The notes beneath the pieces are model-generated. The model ran no database searches. It was not told where the DNA came from and was given only the letters and a program-made list of their open reading frames with translations. Made by a program: the position numbers and the translations under genes. A stretch of DNA of 64,000 bases from Pseudomonas sp. Bc-h (GTDB taxonomy: Bacteria > Pseudomonadota > Gammaproteobacteria > Pseudomonadales > Pseudomonadaceae): contig NZ_MUIN01000017.1 in the NCBI RefSeq assembly GCF_002080045.1, forward strand, positions 62,001 through 126,000, read 5' to 3'. This document shows positions 45,098 through 54,284 of the stretch, piece after piece. Numbering within the stretch: the stretch's first letter is position 1; each line of letters starts with the position of its first letter.

Positions 45098-45625
45098 TCA
45101 GCCTTTGTAGGCTGCGACCGATTTGGTGATGGCTTCGCGAGCGGCGTCTGTGCCAGCCCAGCCTTCGATCTTCACCCATTTGCCTTTTTCGAGGTCTTTG
45201 TAGTTAGCAAAGAAGTGCTCGATCTGCTGGATCAGCAGCGGTGGCAGGTCGGTGTATTCCTTCACGTCGACGTACAGCTGGGACAGCTTGTCGTGTGGGA
45301 CTGCGATGACTTTGGCATCGCCGCCGCCGTCGTCGGTCATGTTCAGGATGCCGACTGGACGGGCGCGGATGACCGAACCTGGAGCAACCGGGTAAGGGGT
45401 CACGACCAGCACGTCGAGGGGGTCCCCGTCGTCCGCCAGGGTGTTCGGGATGTAACCGTAGTTGGCCGGGTAGAACATCGGGGTGGCCATGAAACGGTCA
45501 ACGAACAGGCAGTCGCTATCCTTGTCGATTTCGTATTTGATCGGCGCATGGTTGGCCGGGATCTCGATTGCGACGTAGATGTCATTCGGCAGGTCTTTAC
45601 CGGCCGGAATCTTGCTGTAGCTCAT
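45098..45625 (-). CDS. ppa: Inorganic pyrophosphatase (family I)
   Basis: Hydrolyses pyrophosphate to phosphate and so drives biosynthetic reactions. 175 residues starting MSYSKIPAGKDLPNDIYVAI. The metal-binding signature DDGDPLDVLVVTPYPV is intact, as are the catalytic tyrosine and lysine regions (KYEIDKDSDCLFVDRF). The ATG at 45625 has AAGGGGG upstream, and the longer frame lacks homology. It appears to be transcribed alone. Confidence 0.96.
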   Translation of the reverse strand: MSYSKIPAGKDLPNDIYVAIEIPANHAPIKYEIDKDSDCLFVDRFMATPMFYPANYGYIPNTLADDGDPLDVLVVTPYPVAPGSVIRARPVGILNMTDDGGGDAKVIAVPHDKLSQLYVDVKEYTDLPPLLIQQIEHFFANYKDLEKGKWVKIEGWAGTDAAREAITKSVAAYKG

Positions 45626-45745
45626 TGGGCTTTGCCCCCTTGGTTGACCATTCAGAATCTGACATGCCGCACCATCGTGCGACGCCAAAAAGTGGCCGGA
45701 TTATAGGCATATTCGAGAAGTGTTGCCATGCGTGGCAGTCGGCTT

Positions 45746-46567
45746 CTACGCGTCGTGTCGAGCCTGATAGACCGGGTTTTCCAGCTGAAGTGCCGTCAGT
45801 CGCGCCAAAGGGTCCTGGCGATAGAAAGCCTTCAACTGCTGGTAGACCTCTGGATAAGCTTCGACCAGCAGATCCGGGCCGCTGAAGAAGTACTCGCTGG
45901 TAACCGCGAAGAACTCGGCGGGGTTCTCGGCGGCGTAGGGATCGATGGCCGTTTCAGCATCAGGATCGGCGTCCAGTTGACGGTTGAGGTCGTCATAGGC
46001 GCTTTGCATGACACTCGCCCAGTCACTGACGCGCATATCGTTGTGCAGCGGCGGGTGGCCATTGGCGTCGCCATTGAGCATGTCCAGCTTGTGCGCCAGT
46101 TCATGGATGACCAGGTTGTAGGCTTCCCAGCCGCCGCTCGACAACACGCCCGGCCAGGCAAGAATGACCGGGCCTTGCGACCAGGCTTCGCCGCTGTGTT
46201 CACCGTCCCACTCGTGCTCGATGCCGTTGGCATCGCGGTGTTTTTGCGGGCTGATGAAGTCGTCGCCGTAGAGAATGATTTCGTGAAAGCCCTGATACCA
46301 GTTCAAGTCGCCCAGCGCCAACAAAGGCAGTTGAGCCTGCGCGGCGAGGAACAGCCGGGACTCATCATCGAGGTCGACGCCCTCAAGGGCCGTGAGGTGT
46401 TTGGCTTGCAGGAACAGCACGCAGCTGTCGAGCAGTGAGCGGTCCTCTTCAGCGGTCAGGCCGTCGAGAATTGGCAGTCGCTGACGCACCCGTTCCCACA
46501 GTTGCGGGTCGACGGGGTTGCGCGCCAGCGTGCGACGATTGAGCCAGCCTCGTAGCGACCATCCCAT
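45746..46567 (-). CDS. mtfA: MtfA-type zinc peptidase
   Basis: 273 residues of the M90 family. The zinc site is VIHELAHKLDMLNGDANG, with a further acidic ligand in NPAEFFAVTSEYFF. In E. coli MtfA binds the repressor Mlc (DgsA) and has aminopeptidase activity. The partner in Pseudomonas is not settled. It overlaps nothing but lies three bases after the DedA-family gene, so the pair is co-transcribed from the right. Confidence 0.9.
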   Translation of the reverse strand: MGWSLRGWLNRRTLARNPVDPQLWERVRQRLPILDGLTAEEDRSLLDSCVLFLQAKHLTALEGVDLDDESRLFLAAQAQLPLLALGDLNWYQGFHEIILYGDDFISPQKHRDANGIEHEWDGEHSGEAWSQGPVILAWPGVLSSGGWEAYNLVIHELAHKLDMLNGDANGHPPLHNDMRVSDWASVMQSAYDDLNRQLDADPDAETAIDPYAAENPAEFFAVTSEYFFSGPDLLVEAYPEVYQQLKAFYRQDPLARLTALQLENPVYQARHDA

Positions 46568-46570
46568 GAA

Positions 46571-47218
46571 TCAACGCGCTTCGGCGGAACGGCCCATGCG
46601 GCTGCGGATCAGGCCGATGATCATTGGCAGCAGCGACAACAGGATGATCGCCAGTACCAGTAGGGTCAGGTTCTTCTTGATGAACGGGATGTTGCCGAAG
46701 AAGAAACCCAGCGTCACCAGGCCGCCGACCCACAGGATCGAACCCAGCACGCTGAAGCCCACGAAGCGCAGGTACGGCATCTTGCCCAGGCCGGCAACGA
46801 ACGGGGCGAAGGTGCGGATGATCGGCAGGAAGCGCGCCAGGGTGACGGTCTTGCCGCCGTGGTGCTCGTAGAATTCGTGGGTCTTGGTCAGGTAATCGCG
46901 GCGGAAGATCTTCGAGTTCGGATTCTTGAACAGCTTGTCGCCGACCGTCCGGCCAATCACGTAGTTGGTGCTGTCCCCCAGGATTGCGGCGGCCATCAGC
47001 AGACAGGCCAGCAGCACTGGGTCCAGGCCACCACCTGCAGCAACGGCACCAGCGATGAACAGCAGCGAGTCGCCCGGCAGGAATGGCGTTACGACCAGGC
47101 CCGTCTCACAGAAAATCACCAGAAACAGAATCGCGTAGACCCAGGTGCCGTAATTGGTCACTAGCATGTCGAGGTAAACGTCGAGGTGAAGAATGATGTC
47201 GAGCGGGTTGAAATCCAT
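46571..47218 (-). CDS. DedA-family membrane protein
   Basis: 215 residues with about five membrane segments and the DedA/SNARE-associated signature FCETGLVVTPFLPGDSLLF followed by GDSTNYVIGRTVGDKLF. The family is linked to undecaprenyl-phosphate recycling, membrane potential and envelope resistance. The ATG at 47218 (MDFNPLDIIL) is preferred. A GTG at 47227 adds three residues. First gene of the pair with mtfA. Confidence 0.9.
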   Translation of the reverse strand: MDFNPLDIILHLDVYLDMLVTNYGTWVYAILFLVIFCETGLVVTPFLPGDSLLFIAGAVAAGGGLDPVLLACLLMAAAILGDSTNYVIGRTVGDKLFKNPNSKIFRRDYLTKTHEFYEHHGGKTVTLARFLPIIRTFAPFVAGLGKMPYLRFVGFSVLGSILWVGGLVTLGFFFGNIPFIKKNLTLLVLAIILLSLLPMIIGLIRSRMGRSAEAR

Positions 47219-47377
47219 GTACGGCACCTGATTGAGAGACCCGGGCCCGGGCCTTCTGGGCGATAAGTTGAGGTGATGTGGGCCGCATTATAGAGGCAAG
47301 AAACAGGATGTTGCTGGGTGATGTCGAGATGGAAACATTTGGTAGCGATGGAGCACAGGCTTACGACTGCATCCTGT

Positions 47378-47466
47378 TCTGCGGGAGGGGGCTTGCTCGC
47401 CAAACGTTGTGTCAGTGCCAATGCTGTTGGCTGACCCAACGCTTTCGCGAGCAAGCTCCCTCCCAC
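47378..47466. repeat. REP-like palindrome, GGGAGNNNGCTTGCTCGC family
   Basis: Arms GGGAGGGGGCTTGCTCGC and GCGAGCAAGCTCCCTCCCAC lie between the divergent DedA promoter region and the GNAT gene end. Same family as 16117, 52113 and 55440. Confidence 0.8.
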
Positions 47467-47511
47467 GCATCATCTAGCGTCTGGCATGGCAACGTCGTGT
47501 GAGTACCAGCC

Positions 47512-47964
47512 TTAATTGATCGGCAATACGTAGTTCTTGAACTGCGTGTCCTCACGGAAACCGATCGACTCGTAAACCTTTTGCGCGACGTCGTTGTTGG
47601 CGCTGGTGGAGACGCGCATGCGCACGGCCTGGGTTTCCCGGGCCATCTTCTTGGCTTTCTGGATCAGGTGATCGGCGACCAGTTGGCGTCGGGCGTCTTC
47701 GGCGACATAAATGTCGTTGAGGATCCACACGCGCTTGAGCGAGAGCGAGGAATAGCTGGGGTACAGCTGACAGAAGCCCAGCAGCTTGCTGTCGTCCTCG
47801 TCGTGCAGGGCCAGATAAATCACCGACTCTTCGCGGCGCAGACGTTTTTCAAGGAACGCGCGGGAGGAATCGGGGAAGGGCAGTTCGCCATAGAACTCGC
47901 GGTATTTGACGAACAGCGGGGTCAACAGGTCCAGGTGCTCCAGAGTCGCTTGGATGATCCGCAT
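47512..47964 (-). CDS. GNAT-family N-acetyltransferase
   Basis: 150 residues with the GNAT fold: MRIIQATLEHLDLLTPLFVK, a core strand LLGFCQLYPSYSS, an acetyl-CoA loop variant DARRQLVADHLIQKAKKMAR and the end IGFREDTQFKNYVL. The loop lacks the full Q/RxxGxG/A pattern, so acetyl-CoA binding is modified. The substrate is unknown. It appears monocistronic. Confidence 0.85.
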   Translation of the reverse strand: MRIIQATLEHLDLLTPLFVKYREFYGELPFPDSSRAFLEKRLRREESVIYLALHDEDDSKLLGFCQLYPSYSSLSLKRVWILNDIYVAEDARRQLVADHLIQKAKKMARETQAVRMRVSTSANNDVAQKVYESIGFREDTQFKNYVLPIN

Positions 47965-48124
47965 GGTTGGGCCTCAGCTTCATTGTGCAATTCATGAAAG
48001 GGGGAGGACGCGCCTGGCACGGGGACAGACGGTTCCGACTGTGCCTAAGCGGTTTAGAAAGCGCAATCCAAAAGCGGGAATCGATTGTTGTACGCAAAAT
48101 CTTGAAACGCCGCAGAACTCTGTA

Positions 48125-48225
48125 GGAGACGTCGAAGGTTACGACGGCAGCGATCGTGGTAGGTCCGTCAAGAAAGAGTTGCTTGATACACCGCTGTCGC
48201 TGCCGTCGTGACCTCCGGCGTCTCC
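48125..48225. repeat. Long imperfect inverted repeat between the GNAT and exaC genes
   Basis: Arms of 29 bases (48125-48153 and 48197-48225) match at 26 of 29 positions, around a 43-base spacer. The arms begin GGAGACG and contain ACGACGGCAGCGA. The gap 47965-48304 holds no coding frame I can support. It resembles another dispersed Pseudomonas palindrome rather than a gene. Confidence 0.7.
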
Positions 48226-48304
48226 CACAGGTGCGATGCCGTCGCCCAGGTGCGATGGCTTTTCCACAGGTACGGTGGCGTATTTGAAGGCATGGTAACA
48301 AAAA

Positions 48305-48324
48305 ACGGCCTCCGAAGAGGCCGT
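48305..48324 (-). terminator. Intrinsic terminator of exaC
   Basis: On the minus strand the stem ACGGCCTC-TTCG-GAGGCCGT is followed at once by TTTTTTGTT. It lies 22 bases past the aldehyde dehydrogenase stop. Stem, UUCG-type loop and U-run make it a textbook intrinsic terminator. Confidence 0.9.
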
Positions 48325-48345
48325 CATGTGCGGGCTAGTGCTAAA

Positions 48346-49866
48346 TCAGAAGAAGCCCAGCGGGTTGATGTCGTAGCTCACCAGCAGGTTTTTGGTCTGT
48401 TGGTAGTGCTCGAGCGCGATTTTGTGGGTTTCGCGGCCCACGCCGGATTTCTTGTAGCCACCGAACGCAGCATGCGCCGGGTACAGGTGGTAGCAGTTGG
48501 TCCACACGCGACCGGCCTTGATGGCGCGGCCAACACGGTAGGCGCGGTTGATGTCGCGGGTCCATACGCCTGCGCCCAGACCGAACTCGGTGTCGTTGGC
48601 AATCGCAACGGCTTCGGCTTCATCCTTGAAGGTGGTCACGCTGACCACCGGGCCAAAGATTTCTTCCTGGAACACGCGCATCTTGTTGTTGCCTTTGAGC
48701 AGCGTCGGCTGGATGTAGTAACCGGTCGCCAGGGAGCCTTCCATTTTCTCGACCTTGCCGCCGGTCAAAAGCTCGGCGCCTTCGCCCTGTGCGATCTCGA
48801 GGTAGGAGAGGATCTTGTCGAACTGCTGCTGCGATGCCTGAGCGCCGACCATGGTTTCGGTGTCCAGAGGGTCGCCGCGTTTGATCTTCAGGACCTTCTT
48901 CATCACCGCTTCCATGAACTGCGGGTAGATCGACTCCTGAACCAGGCAGCGTGAAGGGCAGGTGCAGACTTCGCCCTGGTTGAAGAACGCCAGCACCACG
49001 CCTTCTGCGGCCTTGTCGATGAACTCGGGCTCGGCGCTCATCACGTCTTCGAAGTAGATGTTCGGCGACTTGCCGCCCAGCTCCACGGTGGACGGGATGA
49101 TGCTGTCGGCTGCCAGTTTCATGATGTGCGAGCCCACTGGCGTAGAGCCGGTGAACGCGATCTTGGCGATACGCTTGCTGCTGGCCAGAGCTTCACCGGC
49201 CTCACGGCCATAGCCTTGTACGACGTTGAGTACACCTTTTGGCAGCAGGTCGCCTATGGTTTCCATCAGGACGGTGATACCCAGTGGCGTTTGCTCGGCA
49301 GGCTTGAGCACGATGCAGTTACCGGCGGCCAGCGCGGGTGCGAGTTTCCAGGCGGCCATCAGGATCGGGAAGTTCCAAGGGATGATCTGGCCCACCACGC
49401 CCAGAGGCTCATGTATGTGGTACGCAACGGTGTTGCCGTCGATTTCAGCGGCGGAGCCTTCCTGAGCGCGAAGCACGCCAGCGAAATAACGGAAGTGGTC
49501 GACCGCCAACGGGATGTCGGCGTTGAGGGTTTCGCGCACGGCCTTGCCGTTGTCCCAGGTTTCAGTGACGGCCAGCAGTTCGAGGTTCTGCTCGATGCGG
49601 TCGGCGATTTTCAGCAGGGTCAGCGAGCGCTCCTGAACGGAGGTCTTGCCCCACGCATCGGCAGCGGCGTGGGCGGCGTCCAGGGCTTTATCGATGTCTT
49701 CGGCAGTGGAGCGAGGGAATTCGGCGATCAGCTTGCCGGTGATCGGCGAGGTGTTCTCAAAGTACTGGCCTTTGACCGGCGGCACGAATTCGCCACCGAT
49801 GTAATTGCCGTACTTGGTCTTGAAGGTAACGATCGAGCCTTCAGTACCGGGATGGGCATAACGCAT
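48346..49866 (-). CDS. exaC: NAD-dependent aldehyde dehydrogenase (ExaC/AcoD type)
   Basis: 506 residues starting MRYAHPGTEGSIVTFKTKYG, typical of acetaldehyde dehydrogenases of ethanol or acetoin use. The catalytic cysteine is in FFNQGEVCTCPSR and the general-base glutamate in VELGGKSPN. AGGAG precedes the ATG at 49866. A sigma-54 promoter lies 84 bases upstream, and the divergent gene encodes an AcoR-like activator. The set forms a regulated unit for oxidation of an aldehyde from a two-carbon or larger alcohol. Confidence 0.88.
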   Translation of the reverse strand: MRYAHPGTEGSIVTFKTKYGNYIGGEFVPPVKGQYFENTSPITGKLIAEFPRSTAEDIDKALDAAHAAADAWGKTSVQERSLTLLKIADRIEQNLELLAVTETWDNGKAVRETLNADIPLAVDHFRYFAGVLRAQEGSAAEIDGNTVAYHIHEPLGVVGQIIPWNFPILMAAWKLAPALAAGNCIVLKPAEQTPLGITVLMETIGDLLPKGVLNVVQGYGREAGEALASSKRIAKIAFTGSTPVGSHIMKLAADSIIPSTVELGGKSPNIYFEDVMSAEPEFIDKAAEGVVLAFFNQGEVCTCPSRCLVQESIYPQFMEAVMKKVLKIKRGDPLDTETMVGAQASQQQFDKILSYLEIAQGEGAELLTGGKVEKMEGSLATGYYIQPTLLKGNNKMRVFQEEIFGPVVSVTTFKDEAEAVAIANDTEFGLGAGVWTRDINRAYRVGRAIKAGRVWTNCYHLYPAHAAFGGYKKSGVGRETHKIALEHYQQTKNLLVSYDINPLGFF

Positions 49867-49949
49867 GGTGAATATCTCCTTGCTCTTGTGATTGTGTGGG
49901 GATAACGCGCTGCTGCACTTGATGTAACGACGCTTGATGAAAGCGTAGA

Positions 49950-49964
49950 GCAAAGCGCGGGCCA
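49950..49964 (-). promoter_or_regulatory. Sigma-54 (RpoN) promoter for exaC
   Basis: Read on the minus strand, TGGCCCG-CGCT-TTGC matches the consensus TGGCACG-N4-TTGC at all but one base. GG and GC have the required ten bases between them. It points to exaC and its position fits a leader of about 70 bases. The divergent sigma-54 activator gene agrees with it. Confidence 0.85.
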
Positions 49965-50176
49965 CTGCCGCGTAGTGCCCGGTTTGTAAGGGTTGTGTCG
50001 GAAAATCAGATGGTTGGCGAATGTCCTTGTGCCAGCTCCGGTACGGCGAGAGTGACACTTTGTATCGAATGTGGGACAGCCCGGCCCCCTGAGCCTTTGG
50101 AAGCATTGCAATGCTCGAAGTCGAAGAGGATGCTGGTCGCAACTCCCCGGGAGCAAACCTTGGAAGAACAATAAAA

Positions 50177-52093
50177 ATGCACAGCAATCCGTTCGCTCGA
50201 CATGCCCAGCAAGTCCTGACCGTTGCCCAAGGCAAGGCTCATCATCAATACGGCCCCGGCGCCGACCCTTCCATTGCTCGATCCTGGCTGCGCTGTCTTG
50301 AGGACTATCACCTCGACCCCGCCCAGGCCATGGCGCCCACCGTGCTGGAACATGCCCGTGTACTGGAAAGTCGCGAACGTCTACAGCAGGTGCTGACCAT
50401 TGCCGGTAGCGAGATGAACAGCTTGCATCAGCAACTCTCGGGCGGTAACGCGGTTTTGCTGACAGATGCCCGCGGCGTCATCCTCAATTGCGTCACCGAG
50501 CCTGGCGAGCGCCGGATCTTCGAGCGCGCCGGTTTGTGGCTGGGCGCCGACTGGAGCGAGGCGCGGGAAGGCACCAACGGTATTGGTACATGCCTTGTGG
50601 AGCGTCAGTCGGTGACGATCCATCGCGATGAACATTTTCGCGGACGGCATACCGGGCTCACCTGTTCGGCAAGTCCGGTGTTCGACCCCCATGGCGATCT
50701 GCTCGCCGTGCTCGACGTTTCTTCGGCGCGCCATGACGTCTCCCGGCAGAGCCAGTTCCACACCATGGCGCTGGTCAACCTCTCGGCGAAGATGATCGAA
50801 AGCAGCTACTTCCTGCGCCATTTCGACAATCAATGGCTGCTGCGTTTTCATCTTCAGGCCGGCTCGGTCGGGCTGTTCAGTGAAGGCCTGCTGGCGTTCG
50901 ATGGCGAAGGGCGTGTCAGCGCGTTGAACCAGAGTGCATTGAACCTGTTTGGCTTGAATCGCATCGATCTGATTGGTCAGCCTGTCGAGTCGTTGTTCGA
51001 CTGCTCGCAGGATGAGTTGCTGAGTCGCGCTTCCCCGGATGCCGCTACCAGCTGGCCGCTGCGCACTCGGGATGGACGAGGATTCTTCGCTGTACTGCGT
51101 GGGCAATCGCGGCCTGTCCTGAAGGCCACTTCTGTATCTGTTGCCAGCAAACTTCTCGTGAAGCCGGCATTGAGCGGCATCTGCCTTGGCGATCCAACGT
51201 TGCAGACTGATTTCCGGCGGGCCCTGAAGGTCTTCGAGCGAGACGTTCCGTTGCTGGTCAATGGCGAAACCGGTTCGGGCAAGGAGGCCTTCGCCAAGGC
51301 TGTCCATCAGGCCAGTCAACGCGCGGGTAAGCCGTTCGTGGCGCTGAACTGTGCGGCCATTCCGGAGAGCCTGATCGAGAGCGAACTGTTCGGTTATCGC
51401 GGCGGAAGTTTTACCGGTGCGCGCAAGGAGGGCATGCGCGGCAAGCTGCAACAGGCTGACGGCGGCACACTGTTCCTCGATGAAATCGGCGACATGCCAG
51501 TGGCTCTGCAAACGCGATTGTTGCGGGTGCTGGAAGATCGTCTGGTGGTGCCCATCGGGGGCGAGCCGCAATCTGTGGACGTACGAATCATCAGCGCAAC
51601 CCACCGGAATCTGCTGGGCCGCGTGGAGGATGGCACCTTTCGGGAGGACCTCTACTACCGCCTCAACGGCCTGGAAATCGCCTTGCCGCCTTTACGTGAA
51701 CGCAGCGACAAGTCTCAGTTGCTGGATTTTCTATTGGAAGAAGAGGCCGGTGGCCATCCGGTTGTCATTGAAAGCGAAGCGCGGCAGGCGCTGTTGGGCT
51801 TCGGCTGGCCCGGCAATGTGCGGCAGATGCGCAATGTGCTGAGAACACTGGCTGCGTTGTGTGAAGACGACTTGATCTGTTTCGCCGACCTGCCGCAGGT
51901 GGTTCGTGAGGGGGCTGTTCAGAAGGCGGCCGTTGCTGAGCAAAGTGATTCACCCCTGGACGACGCCGAACGCTCGGCATTGATCGCGACGCTTGAAGCA
52001 CAACGCTGGCACATGACCCATGCCGCCAGGGAGTTGGGAGTCAGCCGCAACACCTTATATAGAAAGCTGCGCAAGCATGGGATTGCACGGTAG
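50177..52093 (+). CDS. Sigma-54-dependent activator, AcoR-like
   Basis: 638 residues. A GAF-type sensor (residues ~60-200, TNGIGTCLVERQSVTIHRDE) is followed by a PAS-like segment. The AAA+ domain has Walker A NGETGSGKEAFAKAVHQAS, the sigma-54-contact loop as GSFTGARKEG, Walker B GGTLFLDEIGDMP, and ends with a Fis HTH (THAARELGVSRNTLYRKLRK). It should open the RpoN promoter of the divergent exaC. The ATG at 50177 (MHSNPFARHAQQ) fits AcoR alignments better than one at 50111. Confidence 0.9.
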   Translation: MHSNPFARHAQQVLTVAQGKAHHQYGPGADPSIARSWLRCLEDYHLDPAQAMAPTVLEHARVLESRERLQQVLTIAGSEMNSLHQQLSGGNAVLLTDARGVILNCVTEPGERRIFERAGLWLGADWSEAREGTNGIGTCLVERQSVTIHRDEHFRGRHTGLTCSASPVFDPHGDLLAVLDVSSARHDVSRQSQFHTMALVNLSAKMIESSYFLRHFDNQWLLRFHLQAGSVGLFSEGLLAFDGEGRVSALNQSALNLFGLNRIDLIGQPVESLFDCSQDELLSRASPDAATSWPLRTRDGRGFFAVLRGQSRPVLKATSVSVASKLLVKPALSGICLGDPTLQTDFRRALKVFERDVPLLVNGETGSGKEAFAKAVHQASQRAGKPFVALNCAAIPESLIESELFGYRGGSFTGARKEGMRGKLQQADGGTLFLDEIGDMPVALQTRLLRVLEDRLVVPIGGEPQSVDVRIISATHRNLLGRVEDGTFREDLYYRLNGLEIALPPLRERSDKSQLLDFLLEEEAGGHPVVIESEARQALLGFGWPGNVRQMRNVLRTLAALCEDDLICFADLPQVVREGAVQKAAVAEQSDSPLDDAERSALIATLEAQRWHMTHAARELGVSRNTLYRKLRKHGIAR

Positions 52094-52112
52094 TCAGCTG
52101 CGCCACGGTACC

Positions 52113-52200
52113 TGTGGGAGGGAGCTTGCTCGCGAAGGCAACCGGTCTGTAACCAATCTGCTGCCTGCGAGAATGAATCGCGAGCAAGCTCCCTCCCACG
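52113..52200. repeat. REP-like palindrome, GGGAGCTTGCTCGCGA family
   Basis: Arms TGGGAGGGAGCTTGCTCGCG and its reverse complement ending 52200 lie 20 bases after the activator gene stop. It is the cleanest copy of this family in the window and may serve as transcript end. Confidence 0.85.
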
Positions 52201-52308
52201 AAGGTTCTGCGTTGTTTGCGGGCCTTGTGTCTGGCAGCGCGCTGCGATTGAACTGTGCGAACCGACCCTCTCTAAGCTAACCTGCGCGAATGTTTTAAGA
52301 GGTCGGTC

Positions 52309-53658
52309 ATGCACATTCATATTCTGGGTATCTGCGGCACGTTCATGGGTTCGCTGGCGGTTCTCGCCAAGGATCTGGGCCATAAAGTCACCGGCTCCGA
52401 TGCCAACGTCTATCCGCCGATGAGCACACAGCTCCAGGCGCAGGGCATCGAGCTGATGCAGGGCTACGACCCGTCGCACATGGATCCGGCGCCGGATCTG
52501 GTGGTGGTCGGCAACGCCATGTCGCGGGGCAACCCGGCTGTGGAATACGTCCTGAACAAAGGCCTGCCATACGTTTCCGGCCCACAATGGCTCGCCGATC
52601 ACGTGCTGCGTGGGCGCTGGGTGCTGGCGGTTGCCGGAACCCACGGCAAGACCACCACCAGCAGCATGCTGGCCTGGGTGCTGGAGCACGCAGGCATGAG
52701 CCCGGGCTTCCTGATCGGTGGCGTTCCGCAGAATTTCGCGGTGTCTGCGCGTCTGGGCGACACGCCGTTCTTCGTGGTCGAGGCCGATGAATACGACAGC
52801 GCCTTCTTCGACAAGCGCTCCAAGTTCGTCCATTACGGCCCGCGCACGGCGATCCTCAACAACCTTGAGTTCGATCACGCTGACATCTTCCCCGATCTTC
52901 CGGCGATTGAGCGCCAGTTCCACCACTTGGTGCGTACGATTCCGAGCGAAGGTCTGGTCATTCATCCGACCACCGAGCCCGCGCTGCAGCGTGTGATCGA
53001 GATGGGCTGCTGGACGCCGGTGCAGACGACCGGGCAGGGCGGCCAATGGCAGGCGAAGCTGCTCAGCGAAGACGGCTCGAAGTTCGAGGTGATTTTCGAA
53101 GGCGTCGCACAGGGCACGGTGGACTGGGACATGACCGGCCAGCACAACGTCGCCAACGCACTGGCGACGCTGGCGGCCGCGCGACATGTCGGCGTCGTGC
53201 CGCAGCAGGGCGTCGAAGCGTTGAGCGCGTTCAAGAGTGTGAAACGGCGTATGGAGAAAGTCGCTGAAGTGCGCGGCATCACCATTTATGACGATTTCGC
53301 CCATCACCCGACCGCTATCGCCACCACGCTGGATGGCCTGCGCAAAAAAGTCGGCGATTCGCCGATCATTGCTATCGTCGAGCCGCGTTCAAACTCCATG
53401 AAGCTCGGCGCGCACCGCGATGGTCTGCCAGAGAGCGTCGAACAGGCCGATCAGGTGGTCTGGTATTCCCCGGCGAATCTGGGTTGGGATCTGGCGGCAA
53501 CCGCCGCGCAGTGCACGGTTCCGGCAGTGGTTTGCGACTCTCTGGAAGGCATCATCGAGCGTGTGAAGAGCCAGGCTCAACCCGGCACTCACGTGGTGAT
53601 CATGAGCAACGGCGGCTTCGGCGGCCTGCACGGCAAATTGGCCGAGGCGCTGAAATGA
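52309..53658 (+). CDS. mpl: UDP-N-acetylmuramate:L-Ala-gamma-D-Glu-meso-Dap ligase
   Basis: 449 residues of the Mur ligase family. It reattaches recycled murein tripeptide to UDP-MurNAc. It begins MHIHILGICGTFMGSLAVLA. The ATP loop is AGTHGKTTTSSMLAWVLE, and the DDFAHHPTAI motif lies near 325. It overlaps ubiX by four bases at its end, a pair found throughout Pseudomonas. Confidence 0.95.
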   Translation: MHIHILGICGTFMGSLAVLAKDLGHKVTGSDANVYPPMSTQLQAQGIELMQGYDPSHMDPAPDLVVVGNAMSRGNPAVEYVLNKGLPYVSGPQWLADHVLRGRWVLAVAGTHGKTTTSSMLAWVLEHAGMSPGFLIGGVPQNFAVSARLGDTPFFVVEADEYDSAFFDKRSKFVHYGPRTAILNNLEFDHADIFPDLPAIERQFHHLVRTIPSEGLVIHPTTEPALQRVIEMGCWTPVQTTGQGGQWQAKLLSEDGSKFEVIFEGVAQGTVDWDMTGQHNVANALATLAAARHVGVVPQQGVEALSAFKSVKRRMEKVAEVRGITIYDDFAHHPTAIATTLDGLRKKVGDSPIIAIVEPRSNSMKLGAHRDGLPESVEQADQVVWYSPANLGWDLAATAAQCTVPAVVCDSLEGIIERVKSQAQPGTHVVIMSNGGFGGLHGKLAEALK

Positions 53659-54284
53659 GCGGGCCTGAACGCATCACCCTGGCGATGACCGGCGCGTCCG
53701 GCGCGCAATACGGGCTGCGTCTTCTGGATTGCCTGATTCGCGAAGACCGCGAAGTGCACTTTCTGATTTCCAAGGCAGCGCAACTGGTCATGGCGACCGA
53801 GACCGACGTCATACTGCCGCCGAAACCGCAAATGATGCAGGCGTTTCTGACCGAGTACACCGGCGCAGCCGATGGGCAGATTCGTGTATATGGCAAGGAA
53901 GACTGGATGTCGCCGGTCGCGTCCGGCTCAGGTTCGCCGGCCGCCATGGTCGTTGTGCCGTGCTCCACGGGCACCTTGTCCGCCATCGCCACGGGCGCCT
54001 GCAACAACCTGATCGAGCGCGCTGCCGATGTGACGTTGAAGGAGCGCCGCCAGCTGATTCTGGTGCCCCGCGAAGCGCCGTTTTCCAGCATTCATCTGGA
54101 AAACATGCTCAAGCTGTCGAACCTGGGAGCTGTGATTCTCCCGGCGTCGCCTGGCTTCTATCACCAGCCGCAGACGATTGACGATCTGGTGGATTTTGTC
54201 GTGGCGCGGATTCTCAATCTGCTGAACATCCCTCAGGACATGCTGCCGCGCTGGGGCGAGCATCATTTTGGCGCCGATGAATAA
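53655..54284 (+). CDS. ubiX: Flavin prenyltransferase
   Basis: 209 residues. It makes prenylated FMN for the UbiD decarboxylase of ubiquinone synthesis. The flavin-binding start MTGASGAQYGLRLLDCL and the later VVPCSTGTLSAIATGACNNL and LVPREAPFSSIHLENM segments are all present. The ATG overlaps the mpl stop, and the true N-terminus is MSGPERITLAM. It overlaps the small lipoprotein gene by eight bases. Confidence 0.94.
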   Translation: MSGPERITLAMTGASGAQYGLRLLDCLIREDREVHFLISKAAQLVMATETDVILPPKPQMMQAFLTEYTGAADGQIRVYGKEDWMSPVASGSGSPAAMVVVPCSTGTLSAIATGACNNLIERAADVTLKERRQLILVPREAPFSSIHLENMLKLSNLGAVILPASPGFYHQPQTIDDLVDFVVARILNLLNIPQDMLPRWGEHHFGADE

